This document shows positions 1 to 11,633 of a stretch of DNA of 64,000 nt, piece after piece. Location of the stretch: contig JASAMV010002579.1 in NCBI GenBank assembly GCA_030248065.1, positions 81,656 to 145,655 of the forward strand. The letters run 5' to 3'. The notes below the pieces were generated by a model. It saw nothing but the letters and a program-made list of their open reading frames with translations. It was not told the DNA's origin and did no database searches. Every line of letters starts with the position of its first letter. Within the stretch, counting starts at the first letter, position 1. Origin of the DNA: Rhynchonema sp. JSB1_4 (lineage: Eukaryota > Nematoda > Chromadorea > Monhysterida > Xyalidae). Position numbers and translations under genes: made by a program.

Positions 1-1255
1 CGACGTTGCATGATTTGGTTGAATTCATTCACCAGGTCAGCACAGCCTTGTTCGAAGCTCGTGTGCTGCAAACGGCGGATTGAAGTGTTTTGAAATTCGC
101 AACAGTTAGCCGAGCTGAACGAGTCTTGCAATACGGTAATTCCATTTTTACGGATAAACGTCTATTAAGAATGAATTACGGGCAGGGATGCGAGAGCATT
201 GTGTAACTGTTGTATTTAGCAAATTATTGAAAAAATTAATTTGGAGCCCTGTCCACGCCTAGGTTTCGCGGGGTATACGAGACCATCGCGTGACGTTGTG
301 CCCGCCGCTCGTCAGCCGAATGGCAATCATTGTCAATGTCATATGATGTCGCTGGCGCACGACAGAGTGAGCTGACAGTAAACACAAGCGCAGGGACCGA
401 CCATGCTCTGCATCTGCGCACTCTCCCCGTCAATTCTAGCGTGCTTCTTCGAATCGGCCTCAAAGAACTCCATCGCACCCTTTACTCGCTCCAATGCACG
501 CAGGTATTTGTCGACGTTCTCGGACGGACTGCAATAAAAATGCAGCAGTGTCTTGCCAATGATTCACTTTGAAAATTTCGCCAGGGACAACACAAATGCT
601 GCGAACCCAACCAACTTAATGTTCTTCAGCGTTATTTCGATGTCGTTGGCTGCCGTGTAGAAGCCGAGCGTTTTATCGATGTGACGTTGCAGTTTGGCGA
701 TGTCTGCAGACGTTTGGTTTCGAGCAGTCAAATAGTCTTTCGAAGCACACATCACTTTCTGTTAGGTTATTATTTTTCTTCTGAAGAGGTCGATAATCCA
801 AACGAACTGGTTCAATCAATTGCAGTTCTTTGCATCACTCTTTTAACCATTTTAAAACGAATTCATGCTCATTGACAGTCTTGGGAAACATCAATCAAAA
901 ACAAAAATCAAACGACAAAAATCAATCATAATCCAGTCGAAGCCAGCAACACCAACTTTGCTGCCGTCGATTCAACTTGGCCGTGTGCTCGTACAACGGC
1001 AATATGGCTGCCTCGAGTGATTGCAACCGATTCTCGAACGAATCAAGAATGGTCAACATTTGGTCCTTCAATTGAGCACTTTGCGCGATGCTGTCTCGCA
1101 ACAGATTCAGCTTGTCCTCTTCCTGAATACAACTGCTTCACTCGACCACCGATTTCAACAGACCTGAGCAGCATGAAAAAGCCAGTACAGCCAACCTGTT
1201 GCACTCGCACTGACATCTCGGCAGCACTCGCTTGATTCGGTGGCTCAAAACTCAT
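1..1255 (-). CDS. EXOC7: Exo70 exocyst subunit (EXOC7-like), N-terminal part, runs off left edge
   Basis: Exons 1255-1196, 1122-957, 703-616, 528-402 and 65-1 join in frame with phases 0,1,2,0 at GT-AG borders. Exo70 is a rod-like subunit of the exocyst, which tethers secretory vesicles to the plasma membrane; its N-terminal coiled coil contacts other subunits and Rho/Ral-type regulators (family knowledge). The joined product starts MSFEPPNQAS and has an acidic coiled coil with a SAQLKDQMLTILDSFENRL-like core, then IDKTLGFYTAAND, then an LERVKGAMEFFEAD helix, then FEQGCADLVNEFNQIM. The order and spacing match the first 150 or so residues of animal EXOC7 as I know it. The remaining three quarters lie left of the window. 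Copy 1 of a dispersed repeat sits in the intron between exons 4 and 5. Splice sites are inferred; family assignment is fairly sure. Confidence 0.8.
185..321 (+). repeat. Dispersed 137-bp repeat R1, copy 1
   Basis: Starts GGGATGCGAGAGCATTGTG and ends CTCGTCAGCCGAAT. The same block recurs at 2473-2600 and 6893-7029 in the same orientation with a few changes. It has no coding potential and no clear terminal inverted repeats, so it may be a SINE-like or fragmentary element. This copy lies in an Exo70 intron. Confidence 0.85.
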
Positions 1256-2108
1256 TGTTTTTCTTCCTGAACACAATGAATAGACAACTTTGGTAATGTG
1301 GAAAATGCAATATGCAGAACGATAAACCGGATCTCTGTGCCGGTGCGGTGGATCATGCACCAACATAAAACAATAGAAATCATTGCACAGCTGAGCTTCA
1401 AGTTTTATTTGATAATCTCCACTCATTATCATGCGGTATAGAAATTCATAGAGCGATCAAGTCACGATTTTGAAGTCTCGTGGAAAAGAATGAACATAAA
1501 AATAAATGGACAAGACATCAAAACTCGTACATAGTAAAATCACCGGGAAAAACTGACAACAAAGGACAAAGTTTATTGTAAACGTAAGTGATTTCACAAT
1601 CAGATTTGCCCAACTTCCCTCTCAATACCACACTGTCTAGTTCATTCTCGGTTCCCAGGGAGCAATAACGCATCGTGAAACATCAGCGTGCCTATCTGCA
1701 TTGAAGTAAAGTGTGATGCCGGCTGTGTAGGCCGCTGGTATGGTCACGTGACTGCTTGGCACTTCGCTCGCATTCGGTGATTCGCGTTGGCGCACCACGT
1801 TTAGCACCTGAATTGACTGTGTCCGGCATTTATTCGAAGCACGATTTAATTACAAACTACGACATCTTTCATTCTTTTTTGTATTTGCAAATGCGCACTT
1901 GGAAACAATGTGTAGTGTCTGTGAACATAATGAGATCGCACCTGCCCAATCACATTCATCTGGGTCCATCTCACATCCGTACATGCATGTTCCACAATCC
2001 TGCGCATGTCCGTGTGTCCCCGTTGCCACGCGTCACGCACGTCCGCCGCCGCCACTAGTAGAATCTGGGAATCATAACCGTGGATGCTAGGTGCACACAA
2101 GAGCAGTC

Positions 2109-2462
2109 ATTGGGTGGAATTCAGAAATAAGTCAAGCTCACCGTCAAGCTCAACGTCACGTGTAAAATGATGGCGAACTATCACGAGTTCACCGTCAAGT
2201 TCAACGAAGGGTTGCAATGGGAATGAAAAAACTGTCGGCCAACCAGTTATAATCAGCACAGGCTGAGCTGTTGCAACACTCTACAGCTGTGCAACACAAC
2301 ACTGTCTTTCAGTGAAACATTGTTGTGTGCCAGTGCGAGCGTTCAGCTTGACTTTGAACTTGACGGTGAACTCGTGAAAGTTCACCATCATGTTACACGT
2401 GACTGAGTTTGACGGTGAACTCTGACGTTGAGCTTGACTTTGTTTTGTGAATTCCAGCCAAT
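2109..2462. mobile_element. Foldback MITE FB1
   Basis: Long imperfect inverted repeat. The left arm at 2109-2206 (ATTGGGTGGAATTC, then CAAGCTCACCGTCAAGCTC) pairs with the right arm at about 2350-2462, which ends GAATTCCAGCCAAT. The arms are rich in a short motif (ACCGTCAAG). A smaller hairpin lies in the centre near 2270-2300. No ORF and no obvious target duplication. Confidence 0.8.
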
Positions 2463-2472
2463 AGGATAGAAA

Positions 2473-2600
2473 GGGATGCGAGAGCATTGTGTAACTGATG
2501 TATTTAGCAAATTATTGAAAAAATTAATTTGGAGTCCTGTCTACGCCTAGGTTTCGCGGGGTATTCGAGACCATCGGCGTGACGTTGCGCCCCCTGCTCG
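2473..2600 (+). repeat. Dispersed repeat R1, copy 2
   Basis: Same block as 185-321, missing the last 15 or so bases. It lies immediately right of foldback element FB1 and 25 bp beyond the 3' end of the minus-strand gene at 2625-4003. Confidence 0.85.
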
Positions 2601-2624
2601 GTAGAAAAACAGCAAATCACATGT

Positions 2625-4003
2625 TCAATCACTGCAGATCACGAAAAAAGTTCGAAACATTCCCACACGCACCGATTCACAGTCCAACATTGGCAATAAT
2701 TCATCGACCGTGTGCGACTCAGTGGGATTCAACAGCGAAACGTTGTTGTGATGGTCGATTTGGAAGACAACTTGGTGATGCCACGCGTCTGGCACCCAGA
2801 CACGACCATTGCCGTGCGACACAACTGACAAACACAACAAGGTGGTCATGGGTTATTTAGTTATTTACCACCACGAGCCCAAAAAACAAATCAATAGACG
2901 ACGCAAACCAACCAGCTCTCTGCAGATTCAACGTCATCAGCGGCACAGCCCCGACGCACAGTGCCGATCGCAAGAAGGTGGCCAGTTGACAAGCGGTGAT
3001 CTGTTTGTTGGTTGTGGCGTAGAATATGGATCGAATTCGATCACGGCTCGATTCACGTATCGCACGTTGCAGATCGCAATGCGTCGTGCCGGCCATGGAG
3101 CGCGACAGAAGGTATGCACCGATCGGCGATTGGATTGCTCTGTAATGGCGGTGAAACATTAGATCGGGTGATTACACTGGCTGTGATCTGTACATGCATG
3201 GAACGGCATCCATTATTCCACAAACTCCCAATCGTTTGCAATCACCAAATGAAAACATGTCTCACAAAACACAACTATATTTCCACTGAACCATTAATTC
3301 ATCTTGTTCCCAACTGCCTAACGATGGCGTTGATCCAGTTTCGCACACATTGAACTAAATATTGACCTTCTAAAATGCAACAACTCCCAATTCACCTCAT
3401 ATTGACGGGTACATGCACATTGTCGAGCACATGGTCATATGCCAACACGCGCAACACCAATTCGACAGCGACGGCACCACACGCGGATGCTCGTTGTTCG
3501 GTCGACATTTGTGTGGCCAGACGATGCACATTGCGTGTCGATAGCAGCGACACGTACGCACCCTGACCCGTCAGATTGTGCGCTGGGGCAGTGGCTGAAG
3601 CGGGCCATCAAGCTGGACTGTCGGATGACAATGGAATCGGACCGGACTTAGCTCTAACTAGAAATAGACATACCGTTCGAACTTTAGATGAGGAGAGAGA
3701 GAGAAATAATACTACAAAGATCATTGCATCTTGAGAGATACCTTGTAACCGTGCGTTTATCGTTGCATGGTCAGTGGGATCTAAAGTTTCTAAATGTCAA
3801 TTTCCATTATCTGCCTCCCACTCACCACCATTAACAGCGAGCACTCTCGTATTCTGTCGCATTGCGTCCTCTCTAACACGACCCAACTGATTCAGATCGT
3901 ATGTCAATTGTTCACCAGAATAACCACCAATATGAAGCCGAACCGGGCTGGAAGGATTAAGGACGGCTGGGTAGTTATTTTTGTCAGTTTCAACGGAGAA
4001 AAA
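2625..4003 (-). CDS. Unrecognised multi-exon gene, 5' end not found
   Basis: Four exons, 4003-3826, 3594-3396, 3139-2913 and 2824-2625, join in one frame with matching phases (1,2,1) and GT-AG borders. They give about 268 residues without a stop until TGA at 2625. Readable segments include SSPVRLHIGGYSGEQLTYDL, GAYVSLLSTRNVHRLATQM, an alpha-helical block ending LFLRSALCVG-like, and VWVPDAWHHQVVFQIDHHNN near the C-terminus. I recognise no domain. No convincing start codon was seen at the 4003 border, so at least one upstream exon is probably missing from the model. The acceptor of exon 2 could instead be at 3582. Consistent phases over three introns are the main evidence that this is a gene. 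Confidence 0.55.
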
Positions 4004-4470
4004 CTGTGTTGTCACTACAACGTACGTGTGTCTAAGTGTGGTAAACGGCACATGACGAACACTGTGTGACGATTGCAGACGACGGGGAGACTGCAAATGG
4101 TGATCAACTGTCACAATAATCCGAGCCTTGTTGTGTGTGAAGAAGGTTTCTCGGAAAAAATAGATCCAAAAGAGCCACTGCCGGTATTAAGCGGAAGTCT
4201 TTCCACTTGAAGCACCCCGAGTGCTATATTCGGGGCAGGATTTAAAAGTGGAAAACGCCGGGAGGTGTTCTCAGCGTGGAACATGGCGCGATTCTATCAC
4301 TACGATAACCCAGCCACTGCCAAAATAGTTACTAACCGAGAATTCCAAAAATTCCAACTGTTGTTGCAGCTGATTGGTTTCCATTGACTCTTCCATCTCA
4401 TCCCCGCCACTTGGCCATTGTCTTTGGCGCAACCCATTGCTGCACGACTGGAAACAGGTTTGTACAAATA

Positions 4471-6345
4471 TTACTTCACACCAACTTCACAATAAACAAT
4501 GAACGTTTCCTTGTCAAACACGTAGCCACCGACCGCGCAGCCGACAGCACAGACGCCAGGCCAATAGGGTGGTGCATTCGACGAACATGGCTGATCGTGC
4601 AAATCAATGATTGGTGAACGAGCGAACAGATTCAGTCGATGCTCACTCGGTTGATCGACGTCAATCGATAAATCATCCACATTATTTGACGTAGCAGCCG
4701 GCGGTGTGGCGTCGGTGTCACGATGCGAATTGCTGTTGGGAGAATGACGCATCACCATCACGTCCATGAGCGAACACTGAAACGGTTGGATGGGTATGGA
4801 GGATAGTTCTTCACTTGCTCGAACCAACCGGAAAAATATTTCGTAGGATTCATATATTTTCTGCAAACGTGCCTGAATTTGCAGAGTCAGGCACCTATAA
4901 ATTGTTGTATAGTCCAGCCACCAGCTCATGAGACGACTTTTTTTAAAGCTTGCTTGGCCGCATTCAAAAATGCTCCAGATACACGTGTTTTCGCAAACAA
5001 ATGAAAGAGATTGGCTGAGGGAGATGATGGCAAGTTCCAGCTGGCTGACCTCAATTTGCTGCGTGCTTACGCGAACAGCAGCGTTGTTCAGCACACAAAT
5101 GTTTTGGGAGTCAAAAGGGAATTTACGCACCGAGTGGAGAGCGTGTTTTTAAAATATACGTGCGTTTCTCTTTCTTTCATTTCCGAAATCCGTGGAACCG
5201 GAACATTGTGGATCCGCACAAGCCAATTTCAAAAAAAGTCGTCTCATGAGTTCGTGGCTGGACTATACAACTAAAACGTCAATTGTTGTGCGTTTTTACC
5301 CATTTTTAGGACTTTCGTACTGTTCACCATAACCTGACTGCCTACGTAACCTAGATCACCAACACCAAAAACACCTTATTTGACAATCATACATTGTCAA
5401 ACTTTGACCTATCAAAAAATCCGATTTTTTCAGAAAATGCTTTTTCCAGCAACAAAATCTTTCCGGGAAAAAATAGCAACCGTACCGTGCGAGTTTACGA
5501 CCATACCTCATCCAACGGAGCGTTGTTCCCATCGTTATCATGACTCAACACGCCCACAGGTGACGATGGTCGGCTTTCATCCTTTGGGTCCATGTCCATG
5601 TCGAGAAAGTCGAATTTCTCGGGATCAGTGCTGTTGCTAACGGACGCCGACGCCGCCGTGGTCGGGGCACGCACTGAAAGTTAACGGCGTTAGAAAGTGA
5701 TAGGAACAATAATATAAAAGAAAATAGGAATAAACGACAACGAAAAGTGCATGCATGCATAAACTCACATCCATCTCTGACCACAACCATATTGTCCCTC
5801 GCCCCCTCCCCGCTCGGTCCGGGTTCGAGCCCAGGTGCACCCGGCGACGAAATATCTGACAAACTGGCAGGCGAACTGAGACCACTTGAACCAATACTCT
5901 CGTTGTCCTGCTCATCTGCCTTGTCTTCCTCTTGTTCCTGCAAGCAAAGTCAAATAAAAGTATAAATCCAACAATTTTTTTCCAAAACTGTTCCCACCTG
6001 TGCAACAGACGCAGCATACATTTCGTCAAGATGAAGACCATTTTGACCAACATCAACATCCGAGGCCGCCACAGCTGCTGCACCGTCGCCAGCAGCCGAG
6101 CTCGGTCGTTCGATACCGTTGATGCCATTGTGCTGACGTACTTGGTGACCGTTGTTAATGGCCACATTGTTGGAGTGTTGCTGTCGGTGCCGGCACAATC
6201 GCGGTCCTTTACATGCACAGTCAGTGTTGTTGTTGAGCAGTGTGTCACCACCATTCATCCCTGATGATGCTGATCCACTGTCATCGATACTAGTCGAATC
6301 GTCCCCTTGTCGTTCCATTTGAGTGTCAGACGAGGCGAAATTCAT
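4471..6345 (-). CDS. Acidic, Ser/Asn/Asp-rich low-complexity protein, 329 aa, unknown function
   Basis: Exons 6345-5998, 5937-5769, 5673-5507 and 4776-4471 (phases 0,1,0) encode 329 residues from ATG to TAA. The sequence looks intrinsically disordered: Ser/Gly/Asn-rich near the N-terminus with one CACKGPRLCRHR Cys/basic patch, an EQEEDKADEQDNES acidic stretch, Pro/Ser-rich segments, and FDFLDMDMDPKDESRPSSP. A more hydrophobic C-terminal end carries PYWPGVCAVGCAVGGYVFD. No enzyme motif, signal peptide or clear TM segment is visible. It could be a nuclear or scaffold protein, but that is a guess. Intron 3 (5506-4777) contains a complete MITE at 4910-5265. The start was chosen as the first in-frame Met with a long clean exon. 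Confidence 0.65.
4910..5265. mobile_element. TA-flanked MITE family M, copy M1
   Basis: Terminal inverted repeats of about 36 bp: TAGTCCAGCCACCAGCTCAT at the left, and its near-perfect reverse complement ending GGCTGGACTA at the right. TA is duplicated on both sides. It has no ORF. It sits in intron 3 of the gene at 4471-6345. Four relatives (M2-M5) occur in this window. Confidence 0.9.
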
Positions 6346-6399
6346 GATGCCCTGGATTTGAAATCGTAAATCAACAGTCACTCACAGCACGGGTTTTTC

Positions 6400-6885
6400 A
6401 AGACTCAAACGTGCAGGTGCACCAGAATTTGGGGGGGGCGGAAGAAATTGGGAGGCGCTGCATCATATTGCTTTCACGAGAATTCAATTTTTATAGGTTA
6501 AATCGTGCACAAATCGCGCGAAGCGCGCAAATTTTTGGACTTTTTGTCGATTTTGACCCGATTTTTGGCCATTTTGGACCAAAAATGTACTTTTGGGGTG
6601 AAATATTGGAAAAATTGGGGAAGATACCGTACGAGAGAGGGGAGATACTGTACCTGAGCGCGGGGGCACACACCGTACCGGCGAGGGGAAGATACTGCAC
6701 CTTTGGGGGCCGCCGCGACCAAGGTACATACACTGGTACACTAACCGCCGCGCCAGGTACACTAACCGCCTCAAATTTTGCCTAAAATAGGCATTTTTAG
6801 ACCTAAAAATGGGCATTTTTAGGCCTAAAATGGGTGATTTTTATGTCTATTTCGTCAAAAGTATAGTGACTAACTGTAAGAAGGG
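6400..6885. other. Low-complexity intergenic DNA with short palindromes
   Basis: No credible gene. The stretch holds a GCGCGAAGCGCGC palindrome near 6517, repeats of GGTACACTAACCGCC near 6735-6775, and several TTTTAGGCCTAAAA-like palindromes near 6780-6835. Related words recur at 7785-8250, so this may be one end of a decayed composite element. Confidence 0.5.
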
Positions 6886-6892
6886 ATGCGAG

Positions 6893-7029
6893 AGCATTGT
6901 GTAACAACTGTTGTATACGTATTTAGCAAATTATTGAAAAAATTAATTTGGAGTCCTGTCTACGCCTAGGTTTCGCGGGGTATTCGAGACCATCGGCGTG
7001 ACGTTGTGCCCCCCGCTCGTCAGCCGAAT
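6893..7029 (+). repeat. Dispersed repeat R1, copy 3
   Basis: Same 137-bp block as at 185-321, with a small insertion after GTGTAAC. Ends CGTCAGCCGAAT as in copy 1. Confidence 0.85.
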
Positions 7030-8340
7030 AGCACAATCGCCATGTGAAACTCACTTAATAAAAAGATAAATTTTAAACAAATTATTTTAAAAAAAATTAT
7101 TTTAAAAAAATTGTTAATTTGTAGAACTACTGTGATTTAGAAAAGAAAAAAGAATATCATAAAAGGACACGAAATAAATTAGTTTAAAGACGTACATATG
7201 ATATTGAGAGATGTGGACAATTGGATAAAAGTCATAACGAATAAAAAAAATAAAAGTAAAAAATAAAATTCGGCACTATCATGGTTTTATGAGAAAACTG
7301 GGTGTTAGTAAAATGGGGAGTCGAAAAAAACCGTTTTTTCCGGAGCCCGGTAATTTTCGAAAATAAACTACCCGGAAAATTACCGGTAATTTATTTTTCC
7401 GAGAAATTGTGTTTTTTGGGGTCTGAAATGGCGAAAAATTTTCTCAAGGGTTTGAACGTGTGTTACAAAATCGGTCTAAAAAAGGTCTAAAACAGCTGAA
7501 AGCGACCCTTTTTTTGTGCCTGAAACATGCATGCAGGGATTAACAACCCACAAGCAAAGCAAAAATTGCTCAAAAATGGGTGTTTTTGACTTCGAAATTC
7601 CTTAAGCACTGGTAATTTATTTGAAAAAAATTTTTTTCCGAAAATATAAATTACCGCAATTTTAGTCACTATAGTCAAAAATCCCTTTTTATGGAGATTT
7701 TTTGCCAATAAGGGCCAAACGTGGGTTAAATTTCTACCTCAAAAAGTGACTTTTTCCTGAACTTGGACCCCCCTTCCCACCAGGGAGGTACACTAACCGC
7801 GGCTCGGAAAAAAGGGGTATGTACAGAAACATATACACCAACCGCCGCGCCGGACCAGGAACTACACTGGACCTGACTGATCCCAATGTAGTACTTGGAC
7901 AGGGGCAGTGTAGTTCCTGGTCCGGAGGGGGAACAGGCGGTACCCCCCTTTTTTTCGGAGGGGGAACAGACGTACCCACCTGGGGGGGAAGGGGGGAGGG
8001 ACCCGGAAGGGGGGGAGAACCCAAATTTGGAGAAAAGTTATTTTTTGAGGTCGAAAATTTGGCTCATTTTTTCCCCTTTTAGGAAAAAATCTCAATAAAA
8101 AAGGTATTTTGGCGATTTTTGACGACATTGACCTAAAAATCACTGATTTTATGCCTAAAAATGCCTATTTTAGGCCAAAATTTGCCTATTTTGGGTAAAA
8201 ATTGGGGGAGCAGACGTACCCGGACCCAAATAGGCAAAAAATCGCGCGCTACGCGCGGATTTAGTACATCTGTATACATTTTCATTAATATTTGGACATT
8301 ATTACCTACTTAATGCACCTATACCTTGATTTTTGGGTGA
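7030..8340. other. Gene-free AT-rich then G/C-run-rich low-complexity DNA
   Basis: No coding exon seen. From 7060 to 7270 the DNA is A/T-rich with poly-A tracts. From 7760 to 8060 it carries G-runs and C-runs (GGGGGGAAGGGGGGAGGG near 7982) and the GTACACTAACCGC word again. Around 8100-8260 are TAGGCATTTTTAGG-type palindromic words and a GCGCGCTACGCGCGG hairpin. Probably decayed repeat DNA. Confidence 0.45.
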
Positions 8341-8352
8341 CCCCCCCCCACC

Positions 8353-8458
8353 ATCTATCTATCGTCAACAAGTTTGGGTCGACCCCCCAGATTTCGGACT
8401 TGGGTCATCTATCTATCGTCAACACATTTCGGGTCCCAATCTATCTATCGTCAACACC
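8353..8458 (+). repeat. Three direct copies of ATCTATCTATCGTCAACA
   Basis: An 18-base word is repeated at about 8353, 8409 and 8440 with unequal spacers containing GGGTCGACCC-like sequence. Preceded by a C8 run. Confidence 0.75.
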
Positions 8459-8962
8459 CTGACCAAGTACTACACTGGTGGGTGACTTTTTGTTTTTTTG
8501 GCTTTTTTGGTTTAACTGATTTGCTTTGCACATGCACAAAATGATGAGAAATGGTGTTCATAACAGTAAAAAGCACCGTTTTCTATTGGTCGCACAATGA
8601 CTTTATAAGAATTGGTCAACTTTTTTTCCTGAATCGTAAAGAGGGACAGTGACGGGGCAATGACGTTGCGTTGCGCGATCACACACAATACACGTAGTAA
8701 AGAGAATGTTTCAGACCTGCGGCAACGTGGTTGATCTGCTAGATTATTTTCAGCTGAAAATGTTTTGTGAGAATCACAAATAGCACAGTAGTTAAGAGTG
8801 ACTGAACGTGAAAATCAGGATTGATTTTGATGAATTCTTATATAGCCATTGTGCTACCAATACCTTACGTGGATGAATGATTGTCCAAAAAGATGCGTTG
8901 TCAGACGTTACGCGTTCTCTGTCAATTGCGTGAGGAGGAAGGAACTCAGCCCCACCACCGAC

Positions 8963-9162
8963 GCATTTTGGGAAAAGCTAGTCCCGTTTCAAAATTGACT
9001 TCCCTTTTTCTCAGGCTTAGGCTTGGGCTTAGGCTTAGGCTTACTATTAGGCTTAGGCTTAGGCTTAGGCCAAACCTTGAGTCAACCCGTGCCTTCTATC
9101 GCGAAATCGAAAATTCGCGTTTTCTCTCTGTCAAGGCAACGGGACTAGCTTTTCCCAACATG
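8963..9162. mobile_element. Short MITE with 10-bp direct flanks
   Basis: Terminal inverted repeats TTGGGAAAAGCTAGTCCCGTT (left, ~8969-8989) and its reverse complement (right, ~9138-9158). Both sides are flanked by CACCACCGAC (8953-8962 and 9163-9172), a probable 9-10 bp target duplication as made by Mutator-like elements. The body contains the TTAGGC tract. A related single end occurs near 10161-10195. Confidence 0.8.
9015..9071 (+). repeat. Interstitial TTAGGC telomere-like tract
   Basis: About eight hexamers of GCTTAG/TTAGGC type, interrupted by one GGGC and one TACTA variant. TTAGGC is the canonical telomere repeat of many nematodes (established knowledge). Here it is internal to a MITE, not at a chromosome end. 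Confidence 0.8.
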
Positions 9163-9289
9163 CACCACCGACCTCGCAATAAATCAGTCGATGTTTCACA
9201 TGAGCCCGTTCAAGTTCTTTCTTGTGCGCATGACACATGTGATTGCACTTGGGCCACTTGCATCGTGGGACGGCTCGACTATGAGGTTT

Positions 9290-10600
9290 GAGGGAAGACA
9301 TGTTGAATCATGACATAAAAAAATGAGAAATACAACCCTCGGACGATGGTAACACCTTCGCCCACGGCATGTGTCACCAGTGGTCGACCGCTCAGGTGCG
9401 CCTGAAATGACCAGGCAACATTTGGATACGAATGGATTGCCTTGATGAATCAGGGGTTGCCTAAAGTCCGCCATCGTTGGTTGTCTAATGTTTTGATTTT
9501 AATTATTACTAATATTTTCATTTTATTGAATGTTCGAGTGCATCTATCTAGCGCGCCGCACAAGGAGAAGGGTTGGAGAAACAGAGAGGAAATGAAACAT
9601 CGTGCAGGAAGAACAAACAAACATTCCGGCCGGAATGAGGCAAACAGATAGAGAGGGACCATGGCGAAAGGAGAGAAATGCTTCGACAGCGGAGAAACAA
9701 GAAGAGAGAGAACTGGGGTGGTAACTGTGAAGAATGTGATCAAGGGTGAGGAACAGGAGGGATGAACATTGGGGTGAGAGAGGGGCAAAGCGCGTTAACC
9801 GGGACAGCGCAGCAGAGAGGCAACAATCCACGACATGGTTGGGGAATAGATGAAATTGGAAGAAGGAAAGAAGACCATAAAACCGAAACCCAACTTCACT
9901 GACAACGGGCACTGGGACCAAGCGAAGGGCCGACCTCGCATGCCCCTCTTCTCTCAAAAGTTGCACAGACACAAAGTGTAAAGGTGCAGAAAAATGACCA
10001 CCGGGCCTAAGGAAAAACATCAGCCCAGTTGCATAGCGTGTTGTTTTGAGCTGCTGCTGTAACACACAGTTTTCGATTGTCACGTTTGATGGAACAAAAA
10101 CCATATCCGTCCGTACAACAGAACACAGAAGAATTGCACCAATCTCCTGGGGTGGTCGGGCATTTTGGGAAAAGCTAGTGCAGTTTCAAAATTTTCTGTT
10201 TCCTTCTTTTTGAGTCTTCATCTCATTCCTGTTTACGTTTTTATTTGGGAATTGGATTCATATCTTATCTAAATAAACTAAAGAGATCAACCACGTCAAA
10301 AAAAAACTATATTTTACTTGAACCATATCCTGAGCATGTGGTGAGTAAAACAAATGGCATTGAAATACTACCATAAGCATTGGAAAAATCACACTAGATG
10401 CAAAACAAAGTTCCTAACAATGTGTGCAAAAAACAAGAGTACTGTAACTGGGGTTTGCAATTTGTATGTAAATACATACATTTTCAAGAACTATGCATAA
10501 AAACACCTATGGAGCTGGAGCTATAGATTATCATCCTTAGATTATCACCCGTTGTGTGTACTAAAGGTAGGTACTATACTATTAGTTGTAGACGTGTCTA
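9290..10600. other. Gene-free interval with purine-rich block
   Basis: From 9555 to 9790 the plus strand is strongly purine-rich (GA-rich), which opens a long minus-strand reading frame by composition alone. I see no spliced coding signal. A solo copy of the GGGAAAAGCTAGT end lies near 10168. Confidence 0.4.
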
Positions 10601-10612
10601 ATCTGATCTGTA

Positions 10613-11534
10613 TTACCCGGATCCGAATCTGTTGTTGCTGTTGAATCCGCCCGGAGGACCGAAACGTCCGCCCCGTCCGCCCATCATTTGGTTGCAATCA
10701 ATCGGTGTCGTTGCTGCACATGCTGAAAACAAAACCGTTTTCAAGAAATCTAAATGCCTGGCTATTGTCACATGAATTAAGGAAGTCCTACCGCCGCCTT
10801 GTGCGACGTATTTATTGACACATTCACACATCAGCGCTTTGCACTGCTGTCGCAATTCTTGACTTGGCCTGAAAACAGTTTTTAAGTCGTTTGGCAGCAT
10901 TCTTTTCCCACATTCCAAGTGCGCGTGTACTCACATACCGCTCGAAGTAGCCTTGGTTCGCCATGCATCCTTGCATACATTGACCGAATTCTTGGTTTCC
11001 TCGGCATCTGAACAAAGTCAATAAAACGCCTGTCCGTCGGTCATTGAGGAAAAAGCCCGACAGGTCCCCAAACAGACCCTCTTGGTTTCCGGAATCCGTC
11101 GTCCTGAATTGGCGTTCCTCCCACTTCCTGGATACAAGCGTTTTTGCATTCTTTGTACTCAGCGAAACGACCACCATGATGGTTGCCGAAATTGTTGCCT
11201 GTCGTCGTGTCAGCACAGCTGAACAAGGCTTTTTAGGTATTTCCTTCATGCACTTCGTTATCCTTCAAATATGTACTTTTTACTACATGTTGTAAAACCG
11301 ATTGATAACATCTAACCCTGCCTGTTGTGCACACTGTGGTGCACATGTTTTGGCCGCTTGTTTCCTCCGGACACAAGACTCCAGCGATTCCTGTTGGCTC
11401 TGCAAAACAGTCACCATTGTTTGCGATACCTCCCAGGAAGCCTGTGGCTGCGTCTGATGTTTCACAAAGGCTTGTTTGCCGTCACTTACCACAGCGATCA
11501 CCACCAAGCACGACAGCACGACCAAGCAACGCAT
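10613..11534 (-). CDS. Secreted Cys-rich protein, tandem family member 1 (174 aa)
   Basis: Six exons (11534-11490, 11399-11317, 11218-11078, 11007-10939, 10868-10792, 10722-10613; phases 0,2,2,2,1) encode 174 residues. Exon 1 is exactly 15 codons, MRCLVVLSCLVVIAV, the hydrophobic part of a signal peptide, so the product is probably secreted. The mature part is built of cysteine modules: C-x9-C-x3-C, a lone C-x3-C, C-x8-C-x3-C, C-x4-C-x-C, then C-x8-C and a Gly/Arg/Phe-rich tail. No known toxin, ShK or protease-inhibitor fold is recognised; the Cx3C pairs suggest disulfide-linked helices (inference). Two paralogs follow upstream on the same strand with identical intron phases. A TATA box lies 93 bp before the start. 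Confidence 0.8.
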
Positions 11535-11626
11535 CCTCAGATTACTGTAGGTACAATACCGTAGTACGGTTTGGTTGGAGAACAGCAAGGTTCGCGATGA
11601 ATGAATAGTTTTTCAAAAAATTGTGC

Positions 11627-11633
11627 TTTTATA
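11627..11633 (-). promoter_or_regulatory. TATA box of secreted family member 1
   Basis: TATAAAA on the minus strand, about 93 bp upstream of the ATG at 11534. The position matches TATA-like sites before the other two family members. Confidence 0.6.

Noticed and set aside
9544..10104. 186-codon minus-strand ORF
   Set aside because: Explained by a pyrimidine-rich strand (Leu/Phe/Ser-rich translation). No domain or splice support.
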